Source of the DNA: Geminicoccaceae bacterium
Lineage (GTDB): Bacteria > Pseudomonadota > Alphaproteobacteria > Geminicoccales > Geminicoccaceae
Reading direction: 5' to 3'
Length of the DNA stretch: 64,000 bases
Assembly: GCA_020638465.1 (NCBI GenBank)
Contig: JACKIM010000001.1
Location: 2,120,354 to 2,184,353 of the forward strand
The translations under genes were made by a program, and so were the position numbers. Below, one piece after another: positions 46,504 to 56,127 of the stretch. The number at the start of each line of letters is the position of its first letter. Position 1 is the stretch's first letter. The notes beneath the pieces were generated by a model. That model worked only from the letters and a program-made list of their open reading frames with translations. It made no database searches and was not told the DNA's origin.

Positions 46504-46674
46504 GTCGCGATCCTCACCATGTTGCGGCGCACGCCCGTGCTTCTCGGTGAAGCGTTGGATTTCCTCGAAGCCCGCGATGACGCGCTCCTCACTGGCTGGC
46601 CGTCCGCCCTTCGCCTCGGGCGGTGCGAACTCGGCAAGCTCCGCAGCGAGTTCGTCAAGATCGGAGTTACTCAT
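46503..46674 (-). pseudogene. GIY-YIG nuclease family gene, N-terminal remnant
   Basis: The start MSNSDLDELAAELAEF and the segment RVIAGFEEIQRFTEKHGRAPQHGEDRDI match the conserved N-terminus of a GIY-YIG nuclease family protein usually encoded after a DEAD/DEAH helicase. It is cut after about 57 codons by the end of the IS200 remnant; the nuclease domain is missing. The family call is from memory of such proteins. Confidence 0.6.
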
Positions 46675-47025
46675 ACCGCCCCTCCGCCTTGAATCGCATA
46701 AAGGCGGCCGCGCCTTTGGCCATGCGTCGCTCCCAGGCATCCTGGGAATCGAGTGCCGGAATGCGTCCGCACTCCTTCTTGAACTGAACGGCGCGAACAG
46801 CCATCTCCTTCGCCTCGTCCGGCGTCAGGCTCGTGCGCTTGGCCGAGATGGCCGCCGCAACCTGCTTCAAGCTGTCCTCGCTCATAGTCTTGGCGAGGAT
46901 GGCGTAGGCTTCGCCGAAGGGGTTGATGCGGTCGATGAGGTCGATGTCCAGCTCGCGCACGTCCATCACGAAGCGGCGCACGCCGTCGATCAGGGCGGTG
47001 TTGGGTGACCCGTCGCTCTCACCTT
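46667..47025 (-). pseudogene. C-terminal remnant of a helicase-like gene
   Basis: About 118 residues in frame with a stop at 46667, including FVMDVRELDIDLIDRINPFGEAY and AKEMAVRAVQFKKECGRIPAL. The 5' part is replaced by IS630 remnant 3 at about 47026. The position immediately before the GIY-YIG remnant and the sequence suggest the end of a DEAD/DEAH-box helicase; the helicase motifs themselves are gone, so this is tentative. Confidence 0.5.
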
Positions 47026-47480
47026 CGACCACGCTCTTTGCCGCACTGAATGTGCTGACCGGCGAGGTGTTCGGGCAGAACATGGCGCGCCACCGGCACC
47101 AGGAGTTCCTCCGCTTCCTGAACACGCTGGAACAGGAAATCCCGACCGGAAAGACCGTGCATGTCGTGCTCGACAATGTCTCGTCGCACAAGACACAAGA
47201 AGTCAGGCGCTGGCTCGAACGCCACCCCCGCTGGACCTTTCATTTTACGCCAACATCGGCGTCATGGTTGAACGCCGTCGAGGGCTTCTTCGCCAAGCTG
47301 ACAAAGCGCAGGCTGAAATACGGGGTCTTCAGTTCCGTCGCCGACCTGCAAGCCGCAATCCAGCGCTTCATAACAGAGCACAACGACACCGAGGCAAAGC
47401 CATTCACATGGCGCGCCGACCCAAACGAAATCATCGCTACTCGAAATCGCGGGTTCCAAATGTTGGAATCATTCCACTAG
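47026..47480 (+). pseudogene. IS630-family transposase remnant 3
   Basis: The same C-terminal fragment as remnant 2 but uninterrupted: TTLFAALNVLTGEVFGQ through DNVSSHKTQEV, HFTPTSASWLNAVEGFF and the end GFQMLESFH. It differs from remnant 2 at a few bases. The right end (CATTCCAC) is followed by TA at 47478. The 5' half is missing and the left junction lies in the helicase-like gene. Confidence 0.85.
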
Positions 47481-47890
47481 GTGCCAGCCAGTGCCGGACG
47501 CTGGATCACTCCCACTCCATTATTTTGAGACGACTTAGCGCATTGAAAATAATGCAAAAATATTTTTTTGCATATCGAGATACCGTCAAGCCTACCGTCA
47601 GAAAAGTTCGATCTTGAAATCATTGAGCTTTTCGCGCTGGCGATGAAGCTCGACATTTCCCCATCTATCGCTGGAGACAGCAACTGGTGCAGTTTGGTAT
47701 CGACTCGGTAAAGTGCTCGATGAAAGCCGACGAACAGAGAACTGCATCTACGCTATAGCCCTACAAAATGACACTTGATCGCCATTAGAAGCCTAGGAAA
47801 GCCTGTAGCGAATTCCTAGGCAAGCGACCCTACAACGCTTCCGCCCTTGACCCGCTGACTTCAAGCTGTCCGCTAGCAGGTCATTATTTG
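47481..47890. other. Intergenic region, no gene seen
   Basis: 410 bases between IS630 remnant 3 and the 3' end of the TrlF-type gene. It is moderately AT-rich with no coding character, and may be degraded DNA. Confidence 0.4.
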
Positions 47891-50683
47891 TTAAAAGCCA
47901 TACTTTTCTCGTCGGAGGTTGAAGGCGGCCTCGCCGCCTTCCATAATGCGTTTGATAGCCTCACGAACCTCGGGCACGTCGATGGCACCTTCGCCTGCGA
48001 TCTTGCCGCCGGATTGGTCGCCGGCCTTTCTGTAGTCGCACCATGCGACCAGTTCGGCATCGCCGTTGACGACAAGATTGGCGTTGTGGCTGACGAAGAT
48101 GATTTGGCGCTTCTGCTTCGCACTCCAAATTTGCTCGACGATTTCCTGCATAACTGGATTGTCTAGGTCTTCTTCGGGCTGGTCGATGAGCAGAGGCGGC
48201 CCTGGCTGATTGAGCAATGTCTTTAAGAGTGCCGTCGCCTGCTGCCCCGCCGACGCGTTCTTGAACGGAATATAGTCGCTTTCGCGAGCGCGGTACTCAA
48301 AGAATGGCTCGCTCTTGATATCGATAAGCGATAGTGCCAGCCAGTCATCTGCTGATAGCTTCCGTGCAATCCGGTCAAGATCACCAGCAGTGAGTCCTGC
48401 TGCCGACAATGCTGGTGTTTCCGGACGGCGATCACTGCCCTCTTGGTCAGATTCGAACGCAGCAAGCATTTCAAGATCATCGAGAATGCGCGACCAGCGT
48501 TCTTGCGGGTTTTCGGCCGTGATGATGGCCTCACCAAGCGCCTCGACGCGCTCTCGCCGCACATTGGAGCCGGAAAGAGATTCACGGAGTCGTTCCACAA
48601 ATTCGTTAGCATCGGCGTAGCGTTTGACGTGAGCGCGGATAGCGCCGCTCGCGCTCTCGGTCAGTTTCTGACATTGAACATCGAAAAGCCTGTCGCGCTC
48701 GGCTTTGAGCTCATGCCAGCCTTGTCGTTCGGCGGCATAGACGTCGCCTGCTGTCTTTAACGATTTTTGCTCGTCGCCGAGGCGTGCTGTCTCTTTCTGG
48801 AAGGCGGACAGCCGACCTTCAATGGTCTGCAATTGTTCCATACGTTCACGGTGCGCGGATGAACGCTTGACGGCTGCCTCATATGCTTCCCTGAAAGCCT
48901 GCAATTTCTGCTGCCAATCTGCCCACGGCGTGCCGGGGCCTGCCTCGGCAGGCTTGCGCAGCTGCGCAAGCAGGGTGTCAATCACTTGGCTCGCCTGCGT
49001 CATCAACTGAGTGTATTCGCCGTGCGCATTCTTCAAGAGGTCGCCGTCCGGGACCTCGGGCGGCGGAGCCGCCTGCTCAAGGCTGGCCGCAATTTCCGCA
49101 GACAAGTCGGACAGACTATTGGCAACCGACCGAAGGTCGTTCTGCCAGCCGTCAACGGCTTCCTCGGCGGCGTCGTAGGACTTCCCCTGATTGAGAAGGG
49201 CACGGTCTTCATCCGACAAGCCGGTCAGGGAATTGCGGATGGCGTCCGCTTGCTCTTGCAGCGAACGCGCTTCCAGCGTGCGGCGTGCGATATCGGCCGC
49301 AAGCGCCTGTTGCCGGCGGCGATTGGCATAAGTCTGCCTGATACGTTCCGCTTTTTCCGAAATACGGCGGTCCAGTTGTGCAAGCTCCATGCGTATGGGC
49401 GCGGTGATGAAGCGGGCAAGCTCGTCGGTGCGCACGCTCACGTCGCTCAGTTGCTTCTGGCTATACGCCTGCACAGGCAGGAGCGCGCGCACTTCCGCCT
49501 CGTTGCAGACTCGCATCTCGTCGGGGCCTACCTTGATGAGCAGGCTTCCGTCCTTGCTATCGCGCCGAACGACATGGATCACGTCGTTGACAATGAAAGT
49601 CACATCGACCGTCGCGCCCAACGGCTTGAGCGTGTTTTCGATGAGCCGGCTGCGGCGCGACTGATAATTAGGCGCGTCCGGGTCGTCCGTTGCCGGTGGC
49701 TGATCGCATAGCGCCCAACGGAGATATTCGAGAATAGTGGATTTTCCCGTCCCCCGCCCGCCGATGAGGGCGTTATATTGCGGATTGAATGCAAGGTCGA
49801 TGGGGCCGAGAAACTGACTATTGCTTACGCTGATCCCCGAAATGATTACGGACGGCAGCTTAGGTTCGTCGTGCGAAATACGTGACTCTTGCGCGAGACA
49901 CGCCTGCCGCAGAGCCTCCGCCGTCGGCTTCGCCCATTTGATCCAAGATGCATGCTTGCCAAGATCGTCATGGTCTTCGCGGCGATTGTCAGAAGTCTGT
50001 ATGCAGGCGATGCGCTTGTTGCCCCAAGCCTTGTCCTTGCCCGCAAGGATGCTCATAGGCCCCGCCTTGAGGTCATTGATACTTCCGTCGACGTAACCGC
50101 CAACAAAAGGCATTTCCTTGTATTTGGCCATCATACCGTTGCGAAGAAGCGAAAACTTCCCTTCGCCGGTAACATTCGGAAAAACGATGTAGCGGTCGCG
50201 CAGCCACGTATGCTCGTCGAGTTTCTCCTTCAAGATCCTGAGTGACTGGATGTTTTCTAGACGCTCGGTCTGCGCGGTCTTTGCATCGTCGTCAGGCGCG
50301 GGATTTATGGCGAGCGCCGTTAGCACGGCTGGGAACCGGTTTTCCTCGAAATCAGCATCCAAAATGAGGATGGCCTGACAGGGCACGGCGAGTGTCAATT
50401 CGATGCCGGGGAAAACAGAGAGGCGCTTATCCTCAGGTAATAGCGCGCCGTTGGCATCGGTTTCGGCGAGCGCGGCGCGCTTCACGAACGGAACGAAAGC
50501 CATATCGTGATGATCGGTGACGGCTATCGCGTTCAAGCCCTTCTCCCGACACGCTTCGACCAGCCTAGCCGCGTAAGCCATGCGCTCCGCTTCCGTCACA
50601 TGGTTCCCGCCATTCCATTGCAGATCGCGCGGCGAATGAACCTGAAAGTCGCAGCAGTGGTAATGTGCTCCCCTGTCAGCCAT
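47891..50683 (-). CDS. PHP-domain AAA/SMC-like ATPase (TrlF family)
   Basis: A 930-residue protein. Residues about 1-270 form a PHP phosphoesterase-like domain (YHCCDFQVHSPRDLQW, IAVTDHHDM, FPGIELTL). Walker A is GGRGTGKST near residue 309. A long coiled coil (about 420-700) separates it from the second ATPase half with PEEDLDNPVMQEIVEQIW and FVSHNANLVV, the Walker B and H-loop of RecF/OLD/SMC-like ATPases. TrlF proteins recur in defence islands and probably join DNA sensing to nuclease action; that is inferred. It is divergent from the PLD gene. Confidence 0.9.
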   Translation of the reverse strand: MADRGAHYHCCDFQVHSPRDLQWNGGNHVTEAERMAYAARLVEACREKGLNAIAVTDHHDMAFVPFVKRAALAETDANGALLPEDKRLSVFPGIELTLAVPCQAILILDADFEENRFPAVLTALAINPAPDDDAKTAQTERLENIQSLRILKEKLDEHTWLRDRYIVFPNVTGEGKFSLLRNGMMAKYKEMPFVGGYVDGSINDLKAGPMSILAGKDKAWGNKRIACIQTSDNRREDHDDLGKHASWIKWAKPTAEALRQACLAQESRISHDEPKLPSVIISGISVSNSQFLGPIDLAFNPQYNALIGGRGTGKSTILEYLRWALCDQPPATDDPDAPNYQSRRSRLIENTLKPLGATVDVTFIVNDVIHVVRRDSKDGSLLIKVGPDEMRVCNEAEVRALLPVQAYSQKQLSDVSVRTDELARFITAPIRMELAQLDRRISEKAERIRQTYANRRRQQALAADIARRTLEARSLQEQADAIRNSLTGLSDEDRALLNQGKSYDAAEEAVDGWQNDLRSVANSLSDLSAEIAASLEQAAPPPEVPDGDLLKNAHGEYTQLMTQASQVIDTLLAQLRKPAEAGPGTPWADWQQKLQAFREAYEAAVKRSSAHRERMEQLQTIEGRLSAFQKETARLGDEQKSLKTAGDVYAAERQGWHELKAERDRLFDVQCQKLTESASGAIRAHVKRYADANEFVERLRESLSGSNVRRERVEALGEAIITAENPQERWSRILDDLEMLAAFESDQEGSDRRPETPALSAAGLTAGDLDRIARKLSADDWLALSLIDIKSEPFFEYRARESDYIPFKNASAGQQATALLKTLLNQPGPPLLIDQPEEDLDNPVMQEIVEQIWSAKQKRQIIFVSHNANLVVNGDAELVAWCDYRKAGDQSGGKIAGEGAIDVPEVREAIKRIMEGGEAAFNLRREKYGF

Positions 50684-50970
50684 CTAAATCTCCCCCCAGA
50701 TACGAATGTTACTTCTTACTTCCCCCGAGGGCACGAAATTTCTGTATGAGACGGCGGTGTTGCTCCAGCGTTAACTTTTCTGATTATCGCCATCCACAAC
50801 GGGCTACGCACCAGCAACCTGATAAGCCCTGCTCGCCAGCCGCGCCGGTCTCTAGCCTATGATTACGATTCCTTTGATGAGCGGTTAGGGGGCGCTTTTA
50901 GGCACCGGTCGCGATGACTCGGCGACCAACCGCCGGTATCGTCTATAGAAAGCGAATCGGTGGGGGCGAG
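50684..50970. promoter_or_regulatory. Divergent promoter region between TrlF-type and PLD genes
   Basis: 287 bases between two divergent starts. No operator stands out. Shared control of the two genes would fit a joint role. Confidence 0.4.
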
Positions 50971-52158
50971 ATGGGAAGCAGGTTACTCTTTCAGGGAATT
51001 ACTCCCGAAAATCACCTTGCCGCCGTGCGGTATGTGCTTTCGATTGATGAGCCCGATGAGATTATCTTCAGCACGGCGTTTATGAATCGGGGTGGCCTCC
51101 AGCAAATCCGCGAGGCTCTTGAACCTGCCGCAGCCGTGACAACTATCATTGCGGGCATCCGCAACGGGATAACCTCAGCACAAGGACTTCTCGCCGCGCT
51201 CGAGTTTGGCTGTACGGTGCTTGCAGTTGATACCGGCTCGCGCAACGTGATCTTTCACCCAAAAATCTACTTTGCTAGGAATGCCACGACCGCACGGCTC
51301 GTGCTGGGCAGCGCTAACCTGACGATTGGCGGCCTTAACTCTAATATCGAGGCAAGTGTTACCATGACGCTTGATCTCGGCATGAAGGACGACGCGGATT
51401 TTGTGGCCGACATTCTGGCGAAAATCGCTGGAATGCGGGCCGACTATCCGGAACATGTTTTCAGCATCGCGGACGCAGCGGCAGTGGCAGCACTGCTGGA
51501 AGCCGGGCGCGTGGTCGATGAAAGTATAGTGGCAGCCCCGACGCCGGGCGGCTCGTCCGGCAATCGTGATCTCGACACTATCCCGAAAATGAAGCTAAAA
51601 ACACAGCCCGTTAAACGCCCAGCTATGCCGCCAGCGGCTGCGGCTCCTGCTGCTGCGCCAGCGGCACCGGCCGCTGCCCCGGTCGTTGCTTCAGTACCGG
51701 CCGCGCCTGTGCGGGACCAACTCGCCCTTGTATGGGAAAGCCGCCCCCTGACGCGGCGATACCTGACGATTCCGACTGGTGAGAACACGAACCCCACCGG
51801 CTCGATGCTGTTCACCAAGGGCGCAATGGACGATATCGACCAGCGCCATTATTTCCGGGACGAGGTCTTTAGCGGGCTGGATTGGCACCACGACACAGCG
51901 CCCGGCAAGGAACACATGGAACGCGCTGAAGCGCAGTTCCGCCTAATCATCCGCGACGTTGATTATGGGGTGTTCACGCTGCGGCTTTCGCACAACACGC
52001 GGACGGACACGGCCGCCTATGAGCAAAGCAACAGCATGACCCAACTGCATTGGGGCGAAGCGCGGCCCCTCGTAGCCCGCGAGGATCTGCTAGACCGCAC
52101 GATGTATCTTTACCGGGACGAAACGGACCCGGACTCGTTCGTGCTGGAAATCGACTAA
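50971..52158 (+). CDS. Phospholipase D-superfamily nuclease-like protein
   Basis: A 395-residue protein. The N-terminal domain has one HKD-type motif, HPKIYF at about residue 96 followed by LVLGSANLTIGGLNSNIEAS, so the active site would form by dimerisation as in NgoFVII/BfiI-type restriction nucleases. A Pro-Ala linker (about residues 215-250) leads to a distinct C-terminal domain of about 140 residues that could bind DNA. It converges on the methyltransferase gene, overlapping by four bases. The ATG at 50971 is preceded by GGGGGCGAG. A restriction role is inferred from the partner. Confidence 0.8.
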   Translation: MGSRLLFQGITPENHLAAVRYVLSIDEPDEIIFSTAFMNRGGLQQIREALEPAAAVTTIIAGIRNGITSAQGLLAALEFGCTVLAVDTGSRNVIFHPKIYFARNATTARLVLGSANLTIGGLNSNIEASVTMTLDLGMKDDADFVADILAKIAGMRADYPEHVFSIADAAAVAALLEAGRVVDESIVAAPTPGGSSGNRDLDTIPKMKLKTQPVKRPAMPPAAAAPAAAPAAPAAAPVVASVPAAPVRDQLALVWESRPLTRRYLTIPTGENTNPTGSMLFTKGAMDDIDQRHYFRDEVFSGLDWHHDTAPGKEHMERAEAQFRLIIRDVDYGVFTLRLSHNTRTDTAAYEQSNSMTQLHWGEARPLVAREDLLDRTMYLYRDETDPDSFVLEID

Positions 52159-53795
52159 TCAGCTTCAGCATCGGCGGACACGCGGTGCCGCCGGTCGCGC
52201 AGCCGCTTCCATCCGTTCAGCAATTCCGATTGATCGGCCGCCGACAGGCCAAGGCCGCCAAGGGTGCGCCGCGTCTGCTGCTCAAGAACAGCGTCCATCG
52301 GCATTGTCCGCACGGCCTTGTCAAGCTCGGCAACCTTCGGCCGAACCTTCAGCGGCGGAGGGACTAGCAGCTTTTCAATCTCGGACGGCACCAATTCGAG
52401 GACGCCGCCGCCGTAGTGGCGGCCCTCAAGCTCCGCGCTAAGGGCCGTCAGCGCATTGAGGAAGCCATAAACGAATTGCTCGGCCGTGCCTTCCTTGAGG
52501 CTGACGCGGTAAGCCGTGTCCGTGGTGTAGGCGCGTAGCCGGTTGAGAATTAGCCGGGGCGTATCGTGGGACCGCTTCAGCATTCCGATTTCAGTCGCAT
52601 AGACTGACGGCACAGAATACCACGGGGACCGGATGCGGCACTTGTAACGGGTATGCAGGCTCTCTTTTTCGCCCTGCTCGATGTAGCGCTTGCCGGTGCG
52701 GCTTTTCTCAACGCCCCGGTCCTGAAACCATATGAAGTTGGTCGGCTTACCCTTGGTCGCATTTGCCCGGTGCTGGCGCTCGTCATAGACGACGCCGGGG
52801 CAATGCTCGCTGCGGCCGAACATCGGGTGCGCCCATTGCTGCAAGCCAAATTGCTCTACTGTTTCATCCTCGACCAGAAAGAACTTGTTGGCCCCGGTGA
52901 CGATTCCAACGTCAACCTCTGCCACGTCATCGAAGCGGCGAACCTCGCCGCTGTCTATCAGGCCGTCCAGCAGCGAACGGGTGGACGGCGACAATAGCGC
53001 CCGCGTCCATTTCCCGGCGACGGTCTTCCCGTTGATAGACTGCGGCGCTCTGAAAACGTCCTCGGGGTCCAGCTTCAGGAAGTTCCGGCCCTTCACGGGG
53101 TACATGCCAAGCCCTTCGGCGTGTTCGTCCGGGTGCGCCTTCTTCTCGACCATGAGCAGGACCGCGCCCTGAAGGGTGCCTTCAAACCACAATTCTTCTG
53201 GGTCGATGACGACTAGGCGGCTGGCGTTCGCGCCAAGATATGAGCGCAGCGATTGCGCATGTGTAACGTGGATGATCTCGGCCGGGACCACCATTGCAAG
53301 CCGTCCGCCCGGCCGCAGCAGGGCGAAGGACGCCAGAATGAACGGCACCCATGCGTTTGTGTGCTTCGTGAATTTACAACCAAGGGCAGAAAAGATGGTT
53401 TCGGCGCGACCTTGAAAAAGCGGCGGCAAATACTGATAGCGAATGAAGGGCGGATTGCCAAGAACGGCGTCGAACTGCTCCCGCTTGCCCTCAAGGGCTT
53501 CGCCAGCCCAACCTAGAAAATCGTCGCTACGGATTCCTACCTCGCGCAAGCCCGCTTGACGGGCGGCCTTGCTAGCCTTCTTCGCCTCGGCCGGGTCGAT
53601 CTCGAAGCCGGTCACATGGGCGGTCGGAATCAGGTCCGCTATTGGCTTGAAAAAAACGCCGTCGCCGCAACTCGGTTCTAGAATGTCGGTGGGGTCGTTG
53701 TGGCGCACCCACCGGACAAGGAAGGTTGCAAGGTCGGCGGGGGTGTAGTAGCCGCCGCGTAATTTTTGCTCGGTCTGAAACTCTTTGAAATTCAT
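52155..53795 (-). CDS. Adenine-specific DNA methyltransferase (Eco57I-like)
   Basis: A 546-residue N6-adenine methyltransferase. SAM motif I is ILEPSCGDG at 38-46 and the catalytic motif IV is NPPF at 114-117 in VLGNPPFIRYQ. The C-terminal half (from about residue 280) is the likely target-recognition region. No nuclease domain is fused. It follows a small regulator-like gene with ATGA overlap and converges with the PLD nuclease, which suggests a restriction-modification pair. Confidence 0.9.
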   Translation of the reverse strand: MNFKEFQTEQKLRGGYYTPADLATFLVRWVRHNDPTDILEPSCGDGVFFKPIADLIPTAHVTGFEIDPAEAKKASKAARQAGLREVGIRSDDFLGWAGEALEGKREQFDAVLGNPPFIRYQYLPPLFQGRAETIFSALGCKFTKHTNAWVPFILASFALLRPGGRLAMVVPAEIIHVTHAQSLRSYLGANASRLVVIDPEELWFEGTLQGAVLLMVEKKAHPDEHAEGLGMYPVKGRNFLKLDPEDVFRAPQSINGKTVAGKWTRALLSPSTRSLLDGLIDSGEVRRFDDVAEVDVGIVTGANKFFLVEDETVEQFGLQQWAHPMFGRSEHCPGVVYDERQHRANATKGKPTNFIWFQDRGVEKSRTGKRYIEQGEKESLHTRYKCRIRSPWYSVPSVYATEIGMLKRSHDTPRLILNRLRAYTTDTAYRVSLKEGTAEQFVYGFLNALTALSAELEGRHYGGGVLELVPSEIEKLLVPPPLKVRPKVAELDKAVRTMPMDAVLEQQTRRTLGGLGLSAADQSELLNGWKRLRDRRHRVSADAEAD

Positions 53796-53983
53796 TGCCG
53801 AGGCTCCGCCTTCTGATTCTTAACGTCCGTTTTCCCGGCGGCCCTGTCCTTAACGTAGCTCTCCGCACACTGAATGAACCAGCGCTTGAGAGTCGAACTG
53901 TCCATTGCCAACGTGCTGTAGAGTCGCCGCTTCAGGTCTGGCTCGATCTCGATAACGACGCGGCCGGAATCGCCTTTGGTCAT
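53792..53983 (-). CDS. Small ribbon-helix-helix-like protein
   Basis: A 63-residue protein, SGRVVIEIEPDLKRRLYSTLA then DSSTLKRWFIQCAESYVKD, with the beta-strand and two helices of a ribbon-helix-helix DNA-binding fold and a basic tail. Its stop overlaps the start of the methyltransferase, so it is co-translated and may control the module. Confidence 0.7.
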   Translation of the reverse strand: MTKGDSGRVVIEIEPDLKRRLYSTLAMDSSTLKRWFIQCAESYVKDRAAGKTDVKNQKAEPRQ

Positions 53984-54380
53984 GTGACGGGCCTTTGTGC
54001 TTTATGTAACATAGGTGACATGATTTGCCCGGCTTGTCCACGCCATTCATAATGCGATTAGGCGCTTTATATCACTAACGACCCTCCGGCTCTCTACAGC
54101 GCAATGTGGAAGCGCGTTCGCCTCCGGGCCGGCGCGGCTGCCGCCGCGTCTCACCTGATCGTTAGGAAGAAGATTGCTAAGGGCGTCGCCCTCGCGCGGC
54201 GCAAGAAAACTCTCCGGCCTTTCGCGGCATAAACGGTCCGCTCCCCGCAAGCGGGTCCCCTCCATTTATTCCACGGTGCCAGAGACTTTTCCTGCGCCTT
54301 GCTACCCGTGGCTCGCCGCCGGGCAAGGGTTCAGGAGCGGCGCTTCGCTGCTCTGAACCCCAAACCCGAGGATCAGAGAC
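53984..54380. other. Intergenic region upstream of ardA
   Basis: No gene seen. It contains the inverted repeat CTAACGA (54075-54081) / TCGTTAG (54159-54165) around a very GC-rich core and ends with the hairpin listed separately. It marks the border between the defence module and the element backbone. Confidence 0.45.
54327..54360 (+). promoter_or_regulatory. Hairpin in the ardA leader
   Basis: GGGTTCA pairs with TGAACCC and GAGC with GCTC inside it, with one bulged G; the loop is 11 bases. It ends 20 bases before the ardA start, where it could affect translation or single-stranded promoter activity. Confidence 0.55.
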
Positions 54381-54911
54381 ATGACCAACCTTTCCGACAG
54401 CAATCCCCGCATCTATGTCGCCTGCCTTGCCGCCTACAATAGAGGGTATCTGCATGGAGCTTGGATCGACGCAGATCAGGACGCGGACGAAATCAGGGAC
54501 GAGATTGCGGCCATGCTCGCACGGTCCCCCATCGAGCACGCGGAGGAGTATGCCATCCACGACTATGACGGTTTCGAGGGCGTCACCATCAAGGAATATG
54601 CCGGCATCGACACCGTGGCGCGCATGGGCGCTTTCATCGCCGAGCATGGCGGGCTAGGCGCTGGCCTGCTGGACCAGTGCGACGATGATATTGACCAAGC
54701 CGAAGCCGCCTTGCAGGACTGCTATCACGGCCAGTTCGCCAGCCTTGCCGACTTCATGGAGGACTTGACCGCTGAAAGCGGCATCACGACCCCCGAGGCG
54801 CTATGCTACTACATTGATTGGAAAGCAATGGCCCGTGACGCTGAAATGAACGGCGAGTTTTTCACAGTCGAAACCGCACATGGCGAGGTGCATGTGTTTT
54901 CCAGCCAGTGA
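54381..54911 (+). CDS. ardA: Antirestriction protein ArdA
   Basis: A 176-residue, strongly acidic protein with the ArdA pattern RIYVACLAAYNRGYLHGAWIDA, EEYAIHDYDGFEG, and LADFMEDLTAES. ArdA mimics DNA and blocks type I restriction enzymes so that incoming mobile DNA survives. It opens the conjugative-element backbone. Confidence 0.95.
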   Translation: MTNLSDSNPRIYVACLAAYNRGYLHGAWIDADQDADEIRDEIAAMLARSPIEHAEEYAIHDYDGFEGVTIKEYAGIDTVARMGAFIAEHGGLGAGLLDQCDDDIDQAEAALQDCYHGQFASLADFMEDLTAESGITTPEALCYYIDWKAMARDAEMNGEFFTVETAHGEVHVFSSQ

Positions 54912-54926
54912 ACGCTGGAGCGCCTT

Positions 54927-54944
54927 GCCCGCACTTTTGCGGGC
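54927..54944 (+). terminator. Hairpin after ardA
   Basis: GCCCGC-ACTTTT-GCGGGC, 15 bases past the stop codon. No T-tract follows, so termination would be weak or Rho-aided. Confidence 0.4.
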
Positions 54945-55109
54945 GGGCGTCTCGCAGAATCATCAAAATATTGTTAAGCAGACAATAACCACGAATGATC
55001 GTGTTAGCCGCTCAAGGTATCTGCTTTAAGCGGCTTCTATATTTCTAGCGATCTTTGAACCTCTAAGGGCTGGGCTGCCTTGCGCGCCCCAGCTTTGGGA
55101 GGTGACGCC

Positions 55110-55890
55110 ATGCTAAGCATCGACTGGCGTTCGCCGGCGGCATACAGGCACGCGAAGCATATTCCGGCCGCCGGTTTCGCTTGGGAATATTTGCGCCGGA
55201 ATGACGATTATCGTCATGAGTTCCAGACTATCGCACTGACCGGGGAACCATCCGGCCGTGACCTTGAAGCGTTTGCGGATCGCTGGGGTTTGCGATTTCC
55301 CATGCGATCCCGACGCGCCGCATGATCGGCTGCCGCCAATCTGGAGCCCGAGCCTTCATCCTCAAGCGGTGATGCTCTCGCCGGTCGAGCATAAGGGTGG
55401 CGACACCGAACCAATATTGACGCTGGCCCATCTCTCCGACCTCGACATGCGCCGTGCTGCCGATGGCTGGCACGGCATCTGGCAGGTGGATGGTGTCTCA
55501 CATCAATTCTGGCTGCCCGAGGCGGTGTCGGACTCGGGTGCCTTCGCCGCCACGCTACCGATGGATAATTTTCTGGAGCTTCGCGCTCACGCCGCCCGCC
55601 GTTTCTGGCGATCCCTCAATGGTCGCGCACCCGGCCCCGACTTCCGGGCCGTTCCCGCCCAGCTCCGGCAATGGCATATCCTGTCCCTGCGCGCGCTCGA
55701 CGCGCGGTTGCACGGCGAAAGCTATCGCACGATCGCCGAAGTCCTTCTCGGCTTTCGCGGCAGCAAGGAGGATTTCGAGAATGACCCGCGCAAAAACAAG
55801 GCCCGCCGCCTAGTCGCTCACGGTATTAAAATGATGCTCGGCGGCTATCGCCTGTTGCTCCACTATCCAATCAGGCCCAACAAGCGTTGA
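55110..55890 (+). pseudogene. DUF6499/DUF2285 regulator, broken by a one-base frameshift
   Basis: The first frame starts at 55110 (GGGAGGTGACG upstream) with MLSIDWRSPAAYRHAKHI and runs through ADRWGLRFP, then leaves the family sequence and stops at 55325. The expected continuation, CDPDAPHDRLPPIWSPSLHP, is in the next frame and runs to 55890 with the DUF2285 region (ALDARLHGESYRTIAEVLLGF). The frames join at TTT (55296-55298), where one extra T explains the break. Intact relatives are one transcriptional regulator of about 260 residues. Confidence 0.75.
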
Positions 55891-56127
55891 TCATTCCGAG
55901 CACCATCTTGTTGTATGTCGCAAATTTTCTGCCAACTGCAACAATGACGTGCGACACGAAAAAGGCTGGAAAATCGGCCTTCCGAGAAGTGAATTTACGC
56001 GACAACTTCGGTAGAGATTGGTTAGAAAGCTAACATAATACAAAGCCGACGTACGACTGACTAAAATTGTTGGGCAATCCACGATTTCGCACCGACCAAC
56101 TCGAAATTTCTTTTGAGAACATTTGCT

